DNA of 64,000 nucleotides. It comes from Thermomonospora echinospora. GTDB taxonomy: Bacteria; Actinomycetota; Actinomycetes; Streptosporangiales; Streptosporangiaceae. The notes beneath the pieces are model-generated. The model saw only the letters and a list, made by a program, of their open reading frames with translations, was not told the origin of the DNA and made no database searches. The DNA lies in assembly GCF_900108175.1 (NCBI RefSeq), contig NZ_FNVO01000015.1:1-64000 (forward strand). The letters run 5' to 3'. Below are positions 42,330 to 49,971 of the stretch, one piece after another (position 1 is the first letter of the stretch; each line of letters begins with the position of its first letter). The position numbers were made by a program, and so were the translations under genes.

Positions 42330-43028
42330 TCAGGGGAGGGTGAACTCGATCCAGGTCTGGTCGGCCTGGGCGAGCAGCCGGCCGTCCTGGCCGTACAGGG
42401 TGGTCGTGGCGAACATCTTGCGGCCGTCGCGGCGCAGCAGGCGGCCCAGGACGACGCAGGGCTCGCCGATCTCGGGTAGGTCCAGTACCCGCGCGGTCAT
42501 CGTGCCCAGCAGCGCGGGACGGGCCAGCAGGTCACCGGACCAGCCGCCCGGGCAGTCGAGCACCGCCCAAATGAGTGCGGGGTCGGGTGCCAGCGAGGCG
42601 TCCGGGGTCCACGGCGCCGCCACCGTGTCCGCCGCGACCGGGCCGGGGGCCAGCCGCAGCCCGTCCGGCCTGCCGGGTCCGCACACGAAGCAGTACGCGA
42701 ACGGGGTGCCGTTGTCGTTGTCGCGTCCCGGATATCCGGCCGTGGCCGCGACCGCCGTCTCGTGGGACACCGCCGGGATCGGCGACGCCTCGACCCGGCC
42801 GGGCAGTGCCTCGGCCAGCAGCCTCTCCCCGTCGTACAGTCGTAGCCGCACGGCGTCGGGGGACACGCTCAGCGGGGTGTCCAGCGGCAGCGGGTTGCGC
42901 AGGATGACGGTGACGCCGTCGCGCAACGCGTCCTGTCCGTGCCCGGCGGCCAGCCGCCCGGCCGCGTAGCCGCCGTTGCCCGAGTCCGGCGGTCCGTTGA
43001 ACCGGCGCGGAATGATCAAGGAGTCCAT
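42330..43028 (-). CDS. Hotdog-fold thioesterase-like protein
   Basis: A 232-aa protein with two hotdog-like halves. The central segment CFVCGPGRPDGLRLAPGPV is a recurrent motif of actinomycete PaaI/acyl-CoA thioesterase-like hypothetical proteins. IWAVLDCPGGWSGDL carries the helix that usually lines the active site, and a terminal strand ends ADQTWIEF. Acyl-CoA or acyl-carrier hydrolysis is a guess from the fold. The ATG follows GGGA; a GTG one codon earlier is possible. It lies 11 bp after the double-MerR gene in the same direction, so the two are co-transcribed. Confidence 0.8.
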   Translation of the reverse strand: MDSLIIPRRFNGPPDSGNGGYAAGRLAAGHGQDALRDGVTVILRNPLPLDTPLSVSPDAVRLRLYDGERLLAEALPGRVEASPIPAVSHETAVAATAGYPGRDNDNGTPFAYCFVCGPGRPDGLRLAPGPVAADTVAAPWTPDASLAPDPALIWAVLDCPGGWSGDLLARPALLGTMTARVLDLPEIGEPCVVLGRLLRRDGRKMFATTTLYGQDGRLLAQADQTWIEFTLP

Positions 43029-43039
43029 CACGTCCCAGG

Positions 43040-43771
43040 CTAACCGCCCGCGTCCGGCCGCTCCTCGGTGAGGTAGCGGTGCAGGTGGGCGGAGCCTTCG
43101 AGCATGGCCCTCGCCCGTTGGGTCAGCTCCGCCCGGCGCTGGGCGATGGCGGCGCGCAGCGCGTCGCTGCTGCCCGTCCGGCGCAGACCGTCGAGAACGA
43201 GCCCGATCTGCGACAGGGAGTGGCGGCCCTGACGGAGCAGGTTGATCATTTGTGCGTCCCGGATGTCGGCCGGGCCGAAGCGGCGGTACCCGGTGCCCGG
43301 CTCGCGCTCGGGCGTCAGGAGCCCGGCGGCCTCCCACACGCGCAGGGCGGAGGCGCGCACCCCCAGGTGGGCGGCCACCTCTCCGATCCGCATGTCCGGC
43401 CGGGGCGGTGCCGTGGCGCCGGGGTCCTGCTCGACCACCGCTTCGAGCGCCTCCCCCGTCGCCTGGAGGGAGAGCCGTTGTTCGTGCAGTGCGGCATGGC
43501 CGGCGTCCATGAGGCTGAGCGCCCGGGGAACGTCCTCGGCGTGCACGGCCCGCATGATCGCTTGAGCGGTGTCCCACCCGTACCCTCTCGCCAGGGCCCG
43601 GTAGGTGAGCACGGCCCGGCGGTGCCCGGTGTCGAACCTGCGGTAACCGGCAGAGGTGCGCGGGACCGGCGGCAGGACGCCCGCGTCCTCGTAGTTGCGG
43701 ATCTGCTGGGTCGAGACGCCCGCCGCCCGCGCCAGGTCGATGGAACGAAGCGCCGCCCTCCCCTGGCCCAT
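43040..43771 (-). CDS. MerR family regulator with two tandem MerR DNA-binding domains
   Basis: A 243-aa regulator. The first MerR HTH lies at about 8-48 (RSIDLARAAGVSTQQIRNYE, DAGVLPPVPRTSAGYRRFD). A complete second one begins near residue 125 (MRIGEVAAHLGVRASALRVW, EAAGLLTPEREPGTGYRRFG), followed by the dimerisation helix. A single chain could therefore bind DNA as a pseudo-dimer. No metal-binding Cys set is present. The ATG follows GGAAGG by 8-9 nt. It is co-transcribed with the hotdog protein, its likely target. Confidence 0.9.
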   Translation of the reverse strand: MGQGRAALRSIDLARAAGVSTQQIRNYEDAGVLPPVPRTSAGYRRFDTGHRRAVLTYRALARGYGWDTAQAIMRAVHAEDVPRALSLMDAGHAALHEQRLSLQATGEALEAVVEQDPGATAPPRPDMRIGEVAAHLGVRASALRVWEAAGLLTPEREPGTGYRRFGPADIRDAQMINLLRQGRHSLSQIGLVLDGLRRTGSSDALRAAIAQRRAELTQRARAMLEGSAHLHRYLTEERPDAGG

Positions 43772-43978
43772 CGCCGCGCCCTTCCGTCGAGACTCTCCCA
43801 AGCGAGTCGGAGGTTATCCGCACCCGCGTCCAGTCCGCCGCCGGAAAGATCTCGATCGGCGCTGAAAGGCAGGTCGACAACCCATGGGGATGCACAGCGC
43901 GTTCTACGTGGTGACGGACGGGGGTGTTCCCGTTCCGCCGGTCGTCGGCGGGCGTCCCCGTCGTCGGCGGGCGGCGGC

Positions 43979-44278
43979 TCAGGCGGCCGGGGGACGGCGG
44001 ACCAGGACACTGGCCAGGACCTGTGCCAGGACCTCGTCGCCGAGCCGGTGTGCTCCGAGGAAGGCCAGCGCCTCGATCGCCTCCCCGGCGGTCAGCTCTC
44101 CGATCGGTTTGCCGACCCAGGAGGGCGGGGCGTCGGGTACGGCCAGGACACCGTGGCCGCCCCCGGCCGCCACGGTGTCCTCGCCGGTCTTCCCGACCAC
44201 CGAACCGACGAGCACCTCACCGCCGGTCTCCTGCTCTCCGCTCACGCAGGAGTACGGGACGTGCTCTTGAGCGACCAA
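43979..44278 (-). CDS. Hypothetical protein
   Basis: A ~99-aa frame with good actinomycete codon bias but an uncertain start; TTG at 44278 has GGGAG 8 nt upstream, and another TTG lies at 44293. The chain has a Gly/Val-rich first half (GEVLVGSVVGKTGEDTVAAG) and a helical second half (LTAGEAIEALAFLGAHRLGD, EVLAQVLASVL). No domain is recognised. It follows the 57-aa hydrophobic protein by about 20 bp, suggesting one small transcript. Confidence 0.5.
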   Translation of the reverse strand: MVAQEHVPYSCVSGEQETGGEVLVGSVVGKTGEDTVAAGGGHGVLAVPDAPPSWVGKPIGELTAGEAIEALAFLGAHRLGDEVLAQVLASVLVRRPPAA

Positions 44279-44300
44279 CGATCGCGCTCCCAACTTCCGA

Positions 44301-44474
44301 TCACCACCGGTACCAGCGGCCGCGCCCGCCCGAAGGCCCGGTCCCGCGCGCCACGAAACCCAGCAGCCACAGCACCAGCAGAACGGCCGCCAACGCCCAC
44401 AGGATCTTCACCAGGAACCCGGCGCCGACGAGGACCAGCACGAGCAACAGGACAACAAGCATCAACCAGGGCAT
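44301..44474 (-). CDS. Small hydrophobic membrane protein (57 aa)
   Basis: A short gene not found by length-limited scans. AAGGAGG stands 5 nt before the ATG at 44474. The 57-aa product starts MPWLMLVVLLLVLVLVGAGF and has a second hydrophobic segment (ILWALAAVLLVLWLLGFVA). It ends in a basic tail, GRGRWYRW. Such 'hydrophobic proteins' are widespread in streptomycetes and relatives and are often stress-linked. It forms two short TM helices with the C-terminus probably in the cytoplasm. Function unknown. Confidence 0.85.
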   Translation of the reverse strand: MPWLMLVVLLLVLVLVGAGFLVKILWALAAVLLVLWLLGFVARGTGPSGGRGRWYRW

Positions 44475-44677
44475 TGGCACCTCCTTCGCCGCACCCTCCC
44501 CGACCCAACCGATCTCATGCGGCCCGCAGATAACGTTTCGGAATCACTCCGGAACGTTCCAACAGTCAATCCGCACCTGCCCGACCGGCGCGGCGGAGGT
44601 CGTGTCCCCGTGCTCCGGCGCGCTGACCTGCGGTGGGGGCGCGGCTCCTGGCGCCCCACACCGTGGAGAACGCTCGG

Positions 44678-46294
44678 TCATCGGGGGTTCAGCAGGACGG
44701 CGTGGGCCGCCGTGAGGCGTTCGATGTGGTCGCGGCCGGAGTCGCCCGAGGAGATCTCGTCGGCCCATGCGAGCAGGCGGTGCAGGTGGGGGTCGGTCGG
44801 TGCGGTGATGATGCGGGGAGTGCCGACGACGACTTCTCCACCGGTTCCGTCGATGGTGATGACAGTGCCTTCCGGGAGGGTGCGTCCACCGGCCTGCACG
44901 GAGGCGACATCGACCGTGAGGTCCACGGCTCCGACGACGGCGGGTCTACCCATCGACCGGGCGACGACGGCGGCATGGCTGGTCGGCCCGCCGCGGGCGG
45001 TGACGACTCCCGCAGCGGCGGCCAGGCCGTGCATGTCGAGCGGGGAGGTCTGCGGACGTACCAGGATGACCGGGCCTTCGGCCGCCATCCGGGCCGCCCG
45101 GTCGGCGGTGGTCGCCACCCTGCCGACCGCGACCCCCGGGCAGGCGCCCAGCCCTCGGGTGAGGACGTCGAGCGTGCCGGCGGTCTCTATCCGGGGTATA
45201 CGAACATGTCGCAGATGCCGCGGGGAGATCAGCAGGAGTGCCTCGCGGCGGCTGATGAGGCCCTCGTCGGCCAGGTCGACCGCGACGCGGACGGCGGCGC
45301 GTCCGGCGAGGCCGCCGGGCCGTACCTGCAGGAGCCACAGCCTGCCCGCCTCGAAGGTGAACTCCACGTGGCACGCGTCGCGGTAGTGCTCCTCGATCCG
45401 GCCCATGGCCTCCAGGAGGCCGGCCCACACCGCCGGCTCTCGTTCGGCCAGCTCGGACAGCGGCCGGGTCACCGATCCGCCGGAGACGACGTCTTCGCCC
45501 TGGCAGCCGAACAGGACCTCACCGAACGGAGTGCTCTCACCGGTGTTCGGGTCGCGGCTGAACGCGACGCCGCTGCCGCTGTGGTCGCCGCGGTTCCCGA
45601 ACACCATGGCCTGCACGGTGACGGCCGTACCGGACTCGTGGGAGAGTCCGTGCAGCTCGCGGTAGGTCCTGGCGCGCGGGGTGTGCCAGGACGAGAAGAC
45701 AGCCCTGACGGCCAGCTCCAGTTGCCGCATCGCGTCGTCCGGGACAGGCTCGGCGGCTCGTTCGCGGATGAGGGCCTCAACGGCTGCGATCGCGCCGGCG
45801 AGGCGCGTCTCCTCGCCGCCGGAGCCGCGGCGCGTGACGGCCTCCAGGCTCTCCGGGGCCAGGCCGGCGACCGTGGCGGCGAAGCCGGACAGGAACCGCA
45901 GGCGCGAGTCGAGCGCGAACCGCAGGTCACCCGTCTCGGCCGCCAGTCCCGCCGTCGCCTCGGTGGTCAGGCCGAGGTTGAGGATCGTGCTCATCATGCC
46001 GGGCATCGACACGCCGCCGCCCGAGCGGACCGCCACCACCAGTGGCCGCCCGGGTCCACCGAAGCGCCTTCGCGTGGTGGCCTCCAGAGCGGAGACGGCC
46101 GCCGCCAGCTCGGCGCCGAGGCCCTCCGGAAGCTGCCCGTCACGCAGGAAGGCTCGGCACGCCCCAGTGCTGATGACGAATCCGGGGGGCACGGGCAGCC
46201 CGAGACGTCGCAGTGTGACAAGGCCATGTCCCTTGCCGCCGAGGACGTTCGCGTTCTCCTCGGTCTGCGCCGAGAGCGGATGAATCCAGGTCAT
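44678..46294 (-). CDS. PEP/pyruvate-binding dikinase-like protein lacking the C-terminal PEP domain
   Basis: A 538-aa protein related to pyruvate, phosphate dikinase. The ATP-grasp region is present (GGKGHGLVTLRRLGLPVPPG, VVAVRSGGGVSMPGMMSTIL, DACHVEFTFEAGRLWLLQVR). The swivelling phosphohistidine domain is also present (VTARGGPTSHAAVVARSMGR, catalytic His). The ~350-residue PEP/pyruvate TIM barrel of full PPDK is missing. It could transfer phosphate from ATP to the His and then to an unknown acceptor, as rifampin phosphotransferase does with its own middle domain. The ATG overlaps the stop of the upstream partner (TGATG), so translation is coupled. Confidence 0.88.
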   Translation of the reverse strand: MTWIHPLSAQTEENANVLGGKGHGLVTLRRLGLPVPPGFVISTGACRAFLRDGQLPEGLGAELAAAVSALEATTRRRFGGPGRPLVVAVRSGGGVSMPGMMSTILNLGLTTEATAGLAAETGDLRFALDSRLRFLSGFAATVAGLAPESLEAVTRRGSGGEETRLAGAIAAVEALIRERAAEPVPDDAMRQLELAVRAVFSSWHTPRARTYRELHGLSHESGTAVTVQAMVFGNRGDHSGSGVAFSRDPNTGESTPFGEVLFGCQGEDVVSGGSVTRPLSELAEREPAVWAGLLEAMGRIEEHYRDACHVEFTFEAGRLWLLQVRPGGLAGRAAVRVAVDLADEGLISRREALLLISPRHLRHVRIPRIETAGTLDVLTRGLGACPGVAVGRVATTADRAARMAAEGPVILVRPQTSPLDMHGLAAAAGVVTARGGPTSHAAVVARSMGRPAVVGAVDLTVDVASVQAGGRTLPEGTVITIDGTGGEVVVGTPRIITAPTDPHLHRLLAWADEISSGDSGRDHIERLTAAHAVLLNPR

Positions 46295-46941
46295 CAGTGC
46301 CGCGGGATGCCCAAGGTGGCCAGCAGATCCTCATGAAGCTGGAACCACACGGTGTGATAGGACCCCATGTCGTCCACCACGTAGTCCAACGCACCCGACC
46401 TGGCGCGGGCGAGCGCGTCGGCGAGCCGATCCCGATACCGCTGGAACCGGAGCAGCGCCGCCGACAGCTCCGCGCAGACGGCATCGGCCCGCCGGTGGAA
46501 GTCCGCGAACCGCTCCAGCACCCGGGAGTCGTAGCCGGGATCGGTGTGGTCGTTCGGTGCGATGACACCGTCGACGGACCGCATCTGCCACGCCGTGCAG
46601 AGGTCGAGCAGCTCCGGGTTGAGCACGAGGAAGTCCTCGTACGCCCTGGTCACCGCGGTCCGGACGCCGGCCGTGTCCAGCTCGTCACGGATCCGCTCGG
46701 CGTCCGCGGCACGACCGGCCTCGGTGAGCCCCCACCCGCCGAAGTCGCCCGGCACCCGCGTGACGAGACCCGCCACCGCGAGATCGATCAGCTCGGACTC
46801 CACGTCGGGCTCGGGGAGCCCCACCGCTTCGGACACCCGGGCGAGGCCGGCGAACCCGACACAGCGAAGAGCGTGGAGCACCAGCAGGTCGGTGCCGGTC
46901 GCATGGGCCGGGTTCGGCACGTCAGCAGCCCTTTCGTCCAC
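46294..46941 (-). CDS. Winged-helix-like partner protein of the dikinase
   Basis: A 215-aa protein coupled to the dikinase. The first ~85 residues look like a MarR/winged-helix domain (LLVLHALRCVGFAGLARVSE, SELIDLAVAGLVTRVPGDFG, WGLTEAGRAADAERIRDEL). The helical C-terminal half (TAVTRAYEDFLVLNPELLDL, DYVVDDMGSYHTVWFQLHED) could supply substrate or acceptor binding. The GTG start at 46941 lacks a Shine-Dalgarno; an alternative GTG seven codons later has AAAGG. This gene pair is typical of actinomycetes, but its reaction is not established. Confidence 0.8.
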   Translation of the reverse strand: MDERAADVPNPAHATGTDLLVLHALRCVGFAGLARVSEAVGLPEPDVESELIDLAVAGLVTRVPGDFGGWGLTEAGRAADAERIRDELDTAGVRTAVTRAYEDFLVLNPELLDLCTAWQMRSVDGVIAPNDHTDPGYDSRVLERFADFHRRADAVCAELSAALLRFQRYRDRLADALARARSGALDYVVDDMGSYHTVWFQLHEDLLATLGIPRH

Positions 46942-47055
46942 AGGTTCGATTTCGACATCAACGACACGGGCCGTCTTCCGGCCCCACCAGCCCGCACAAC
47001 GGCCGAGCCACCTGCGGTCACCGCCATGTGGACAGCACCTCGCCCCACGACCGGG

Positions 47056-48156
47056 TCATCTTCCGGCCCCGCTGGGCCGGGCGGGGGCCGGGCCGTGCGC
47101 GGCCGTCACCGCGTGGGCGGCGCCGCGTCCGTGGGCTCGGGCGGAGATCTCGCCCGCCCGGATGCGTACCGCGGCCTCGGTGGCGTCGTCCGGGTCCGTG
47201 ATCCCGGCGGCCGACGCCAGGGCGGCGCGGTCGTCGAGGACGAGGCGGAGGTCCGGCCAGGCGTCCTGCGGGAACGCGCGTCTCAGGCAGCCGGCGAGGT
47301 CGCCGATCCTGAGCCGTACGAGACGTCCGATCTCGGCCGGATCGCCCGTCACCACGGCCACGGTGATCCGGTCGCCGGGGCGGGCGGCGCGGACGGCCTC
47401 CTCGGCCGCCTCCAGCCGGCCGGTGCCGAGGACCGCGACCACACCGTCGGCGTCGAACCCGGCCTGGCGGCCGGTGATCTGGTCCGGCAGCTCGGCGGGC
47501 GGCTCCCAGTCCTCCCGTACGGGCTGTGCGAGAGTGACATAGGGCAGGTACGGCGGGTCCCAGGTGTCGGCGAGGTCGAGGCCGGCCAGGTGGCGGCAGG
47601 CGTGCGCCAGGTCGAAGGGGTCGCCGAATCCGGGCGCCGTATCGGCCAGGTGACCGGCCCCGTTCAGCAGCATGAGGACCAGCTCGGCCAGCCTTACCAG
47701 CCGCGTGTGGTGCGGTACGTGTGACTCCAGCGCGAGCGCGAGCAGCAGCGCCTCCAGCCTGGTGACCTGCGCCAGCGCGGTACGACCCGGCTCGTCGTCG
47801 AACAACCCGGCCAGCGAGCGCGACCGCAGCTTCCCGCCGGCGGGCGTGTCACCGGCCAGCGGCAGCCGTTCGAGCCAGACACGGGCGAACGCGCCCATCG
47901 CCTCGGCCAGGCCGGATGGCGGCGCCGCCGCCTCGGCCTCGCCCGTCCGCTCGATCGAGTCGACCAGGACCGCCAGGTAGAGCGCGCGTTTGCCGGGGAA
48001 GTTCGAGTACACCGCCCCGCGGGTCAGCTCGGCCCGCTCCGCGATCCGGTCCACCTTGGCGTCGGCGTATCCATGCTCGGTGAACTCCTCCCTCGCGGCG
48101 GCCAGCACGGCCGCTCGGGTGCGTTCCTGCTGCTGCGCCCGGGTCAGCCTGACCAT
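47056..48156 (-). CDS. TetR family regulator with long C-terminal extension
   Basis: A 366-aa protein, nearly twice the usual TetR length. The HTH is standard (VLAAAREEFTEHGYADAKVD, RIAERAELTRGAVYSNFPGK, RALYLAVLVDSIERTGEAEA) and the ligand domain follows to about residue 190. The extra ~175 residues include VVAVLGTGRLEAAEEAVRAA and RITVAVVTGDPAEIGRLVRL, a Rossmann-like or second sensor domain of unknown role. GGGAG lies 7 nt upstream of the ATG. A 37-bp perfect operator stands 37 bp before the start. Confidence 0.9.
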   Translation of the reverse strand: MVRLTRAQQQERTRAAVLAAAREEFTEHGYADAKVDRIAERAELTRGAVYSNFPGKRALYLAVLVDSIERTGEAEAAAPPSGLAEAMGAFARVWLERLPLAGDTPAGGKLRSRSLAGLFDDEPGRTALAQVTRLEALLLALALESHVPHHTRLVRLAELVLMLLNGAGHLADTAPGFGDPFDLAHACRHLAGLDLADTWDPPYLPYVTLAQPVREDWEPPAELPDQITGRQAGFDADGVVAVLGTGRLEAAEEAVRAARPGDRITVAVVTGDPAEIGRLVRLRIGDLAGCLRRAFPQDAWPDLRLVLDDRAALASAAGITDPDDATEAAVRIRAGEISARAHGRGAAHAVTAAHGPAPARPSGAGR

Positions 48157-48192
48157 CGACGCTCCCTTCCCTCCGCCCGCACTCAAGATACC

Positions 48193-48229
48193 CTCAACAT
48201 CCAGATGTTATCATCATCTGGATGTTGAG
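48193..48229. promoter_or_regulatory. 15-bp-arm palindromic operator of the long TetR gene
   Basis: CTCAACATCCAGATG (48193-48207) and its exact inverse (48215-48229) flank the 7-bp spacer TTATCAT. Its position just upstream of the TetR gene predicts autoregulation. The opposite side, where a target gene would be expected, has no clear gene until the 53-aa frame at 48403. Confidence 0.85.
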
Positions 48230-48402
48230 AGCATGTCTGCAAGAACGGCGTCACCCGCCGGTTCCGCAGCCTGCCCATCGGCCGCCTGGCACCCTTTCTC
48301 GGCTCCATGCCGGCCGACCTCGGCGGCTTACCGTTCGCCGAACCCGGCCCGGTCACCGTCGGCCGGACGCGTCATCACCGCGCAGCCGGGTACCGGCCAG
48401 GC

Positions 48403-48564
48403 ATGACCACGACACCCCTCGAACCCGACCCGATCCCCCGTGAGCCCACCGCGCCGGCCGCCGACCCCGGGCCGGATGCCCCCGACCCTTCTCCGGGCCA
48501 CGGGCCCGATCCCGCCCGCGGGCCCGATCCCGATGGCGACGAGCCCGACGAGGTGCCGGACTGA
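48403..48564 (+). CDS. Small acidic Pro/Asp-rich protein (53 aa)
   Basis: A short frame encoding MTTTPLEPDPIPREPTAPAA and continuing with Asp/Pro/Gly repeats to a stop at 48564. Small proteins with this start (TTTPLEPDP) and composition are common in actinomycetes and are probably disordered. Only a weak ribosome-binding site (CCAGG) precedes it; the same frame is open further upstream without a good start. A strong terminator follows 10 bp later, which supports it as the end of a transcript. Confidence 0.5.
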   Translation: MTTTPLEPDPIPREPTAPAADPGPDAPDPSPGHGPDPARGPDPDGDEPDEVPD

Positions 48565-48573
48565 CCGCACACG

Positions 48574-48620
48574 ACACGAACGGTCCCGCCCCCAGGGAAG
48601 TGGAGCGGGACTGTTCGTGT
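48574..48620 (+). terminator. Terminator hairpin
   Basis: ACACGAACGGTCCCGC (48574-48589) pairs over 16 bp, with one G-U wobble, with 48605-48620 across a 15-nt loop. It ends the rightward short gene and could also stop leftward reading from the sigma-factor gene that ends at 48810. Confidence 0.8.
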
Positions 48621-48809
48621 TGGACGTGCTACCGCCGGTACCCGGGAATCTCGTTCCCATTCACCGCCATCGGCTTGGCCGACCTGGTGATATCGGCCGA
48701 CCCGGCATCCGGGCAGAGGCGGCCCGACCTGGTCGGCGGCGTCGGCCGGCAGGGCTGATCGATCAACGGTCGCCGCCGAACACACCGGCACACGGTGAGC
48801 CACCGGTGT

Positions 48810-49754
48810 TCATCGCAGCGCGAGCGGAGTCTCCGATTCGACGCGGGACAGCTTCTCCGGATTGCGGACGTAGTAGAGGCCGGTGATGCGGGCGTCCTCG
48901 ACACGGACCGCCAGGACACCGTCGAGCTCGCCGTCCAGCCGTACGAGGAGCGCCGGGTTGCCGTTGACCACGGTCGGTTCACCGGTGAGCGTGCCCTTGA
49001 CCTTGCCGAGGCCACCGAAGAACATGCGGGCCACCTTCTCGGCACCGATGATCGGCCGCAGTGCGGCCTGCTTAACGCCGCCGCCGTCGCTCATCAGGAC
49101 GACCTCGGGGGCGAGCACGTCGAGGAGGTCCTGCGGGTCCCCGGTTTCGAGCGCGCGCTGGAACGACTCCAGCGCCGCCCGGATCTCGCCGGGCGAGACC
49201 ACCTCGCGAGGGCGGCGGGCTTCGACGTGCCGGCGGGCGCGGTGCGCGATCTGCCGGACGGCTGCGGGGCTCTTGTCGACGGCGGCCGCGATCTCGTCGT
49301 AGCCGACGTCGAAGACCTCGCGCAACACGAAGACGGCGCGCTCGGTCGGCGACAGCGTCTCAAGGATGAGCATGAGCGCCATCGACATGCTCTCGGCGAG
49401 CTCGACGTCCTCGACCACATCCGGCGCGGTGAGCAGCGGCTCGGGCAGCCAGGGGCCGACATACGCCTCCTTGCGGCGAGTCATCGTGCGCAGCCGGTTG
49501 AGCGACTGCCGGGTCGTGATCCGGACCAGGTAGGCGCGCTGGTCGCGCACCTGCCCCAGGTCGACCTTGACCCACCGCAGCCAGGTCTCCTGCAGGACGT
49601 CCTCGGCGTCGGCCGCCGACCCGAGCATCTCGTAGGCGACGGTGAACAGCAGGTTGCGGTGGGCGACGAAAGCCTCGGTCGCCGGATCAGTGGCGTGGTC
49701 GCTCTCCTTCGCGGCCGCTCCGGGTCGCCGACGGCCGTCAAAGCGTGCATCCAC
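48810..49754 (-). CDS. sigJ: ECF41 (SigJ-type) sigma factor with SnoaL-like C-terminal domain
   Basis: A 314-aa sigma factor. Region 2 (EAFVAHRNLLFTVAYEMLGS, AADAEDVLQETWLRWVKVD) and region 4 (LSPTERAVFVLREVFDVGYD, EIAAAVDKSPAAVRQIAHRA) are intact. The C-terminal NTF2/SnoaL-like domain (RALETGDPQDLLDVLAPEVV, LMSDGGGVKQAALRPIIGAE, NGNPALLVRLDGELDGVLAV) includes the DGGG loop typical of ECF41. This domain takes the place of an anti-sigma factor. GTG at 49754 has AGAGGA 8 nt upstream. It lies downstream of the FAD oxidoreductase, and each gene has its own ECF41-type promoter. Confidence 0.95.
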   Translation of the reverse strand: MDARFDGRRRPGAAAKESDHATDPATEAFVAHRNLLFTVAYEMLGSAADAEDVLQETWLRWVKVDLGQVRDQRAYLVRITTRQSLNRLRTMTRRKEAYVGPWLPEPLLTAPDVVEDVELAESMSMALMLILETLSPTERAVFVLREVFDVGYDEIAAAVDKSPAAVRQIAHRARRHVEARRPREVVSPGEIRAALESFQRALETGDPQDLLDVLAPEVVLMSDGGGVKQAALRPIIGAEKVARMFFGGLGKVKGTLTGEPTVVNGNPALLVRLDGELDGVLAVRVEDARITGLYYVRNPEKLSRVESETPLALR

Positions 49755-49818
49755 AGCAAGGTCCTCTTTCGCTGGTAGCCGTTCGGCCGATCCACCTGCT
49801 CGGTGCGATCGAGAATGG

Positions 49819-49845
49819 GACACCACCCGGCGCACGCCTGTGACA
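49819..49845 (-). promoter_or_regulatory. ECF41-type promoter of the sigma-factor gene
   Basis: On the minus strand TGTCACA (49845-49839), a 16-bp spacer and TGTC (49822-49819) form an element close to the described ECF41 consensus TGTCACA-N16-CGTC, with one -10 mismatch. It lies ~65 bp upstream of the sigma-factor start and implies autoregulation. The rest of 49755-49971 shows no gene. Confidence 0.75.
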
Positions 49846-49971
49846 GACCATTCGTTCCTCACAGGGTCGCCTATGACCGCATGTGTGCAGCGGCGCCCCT
49901 TGATGAGGGCGTCGCCGCAGACATGCGATCCAGATCCTCGCCGGTCGGCCGGACCGGCCACGGATGCCTGG

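Noticed and set aside
43884-44270. Rightward frame beginning MGMHSAFYVVTDGG.
   Set aside because: The first residues look protein-like and an upstream AGGCAGG exists, but the frame soon turns Arg/Ala-rich and runs over the leftward small gene.
44633-46336. Rightward 567-codon frame opposite the dikinase-like gene.
   Set aside because: It is a shadow; the minus-strand frame carries ATP-grasp and phosphohistidine motifs.
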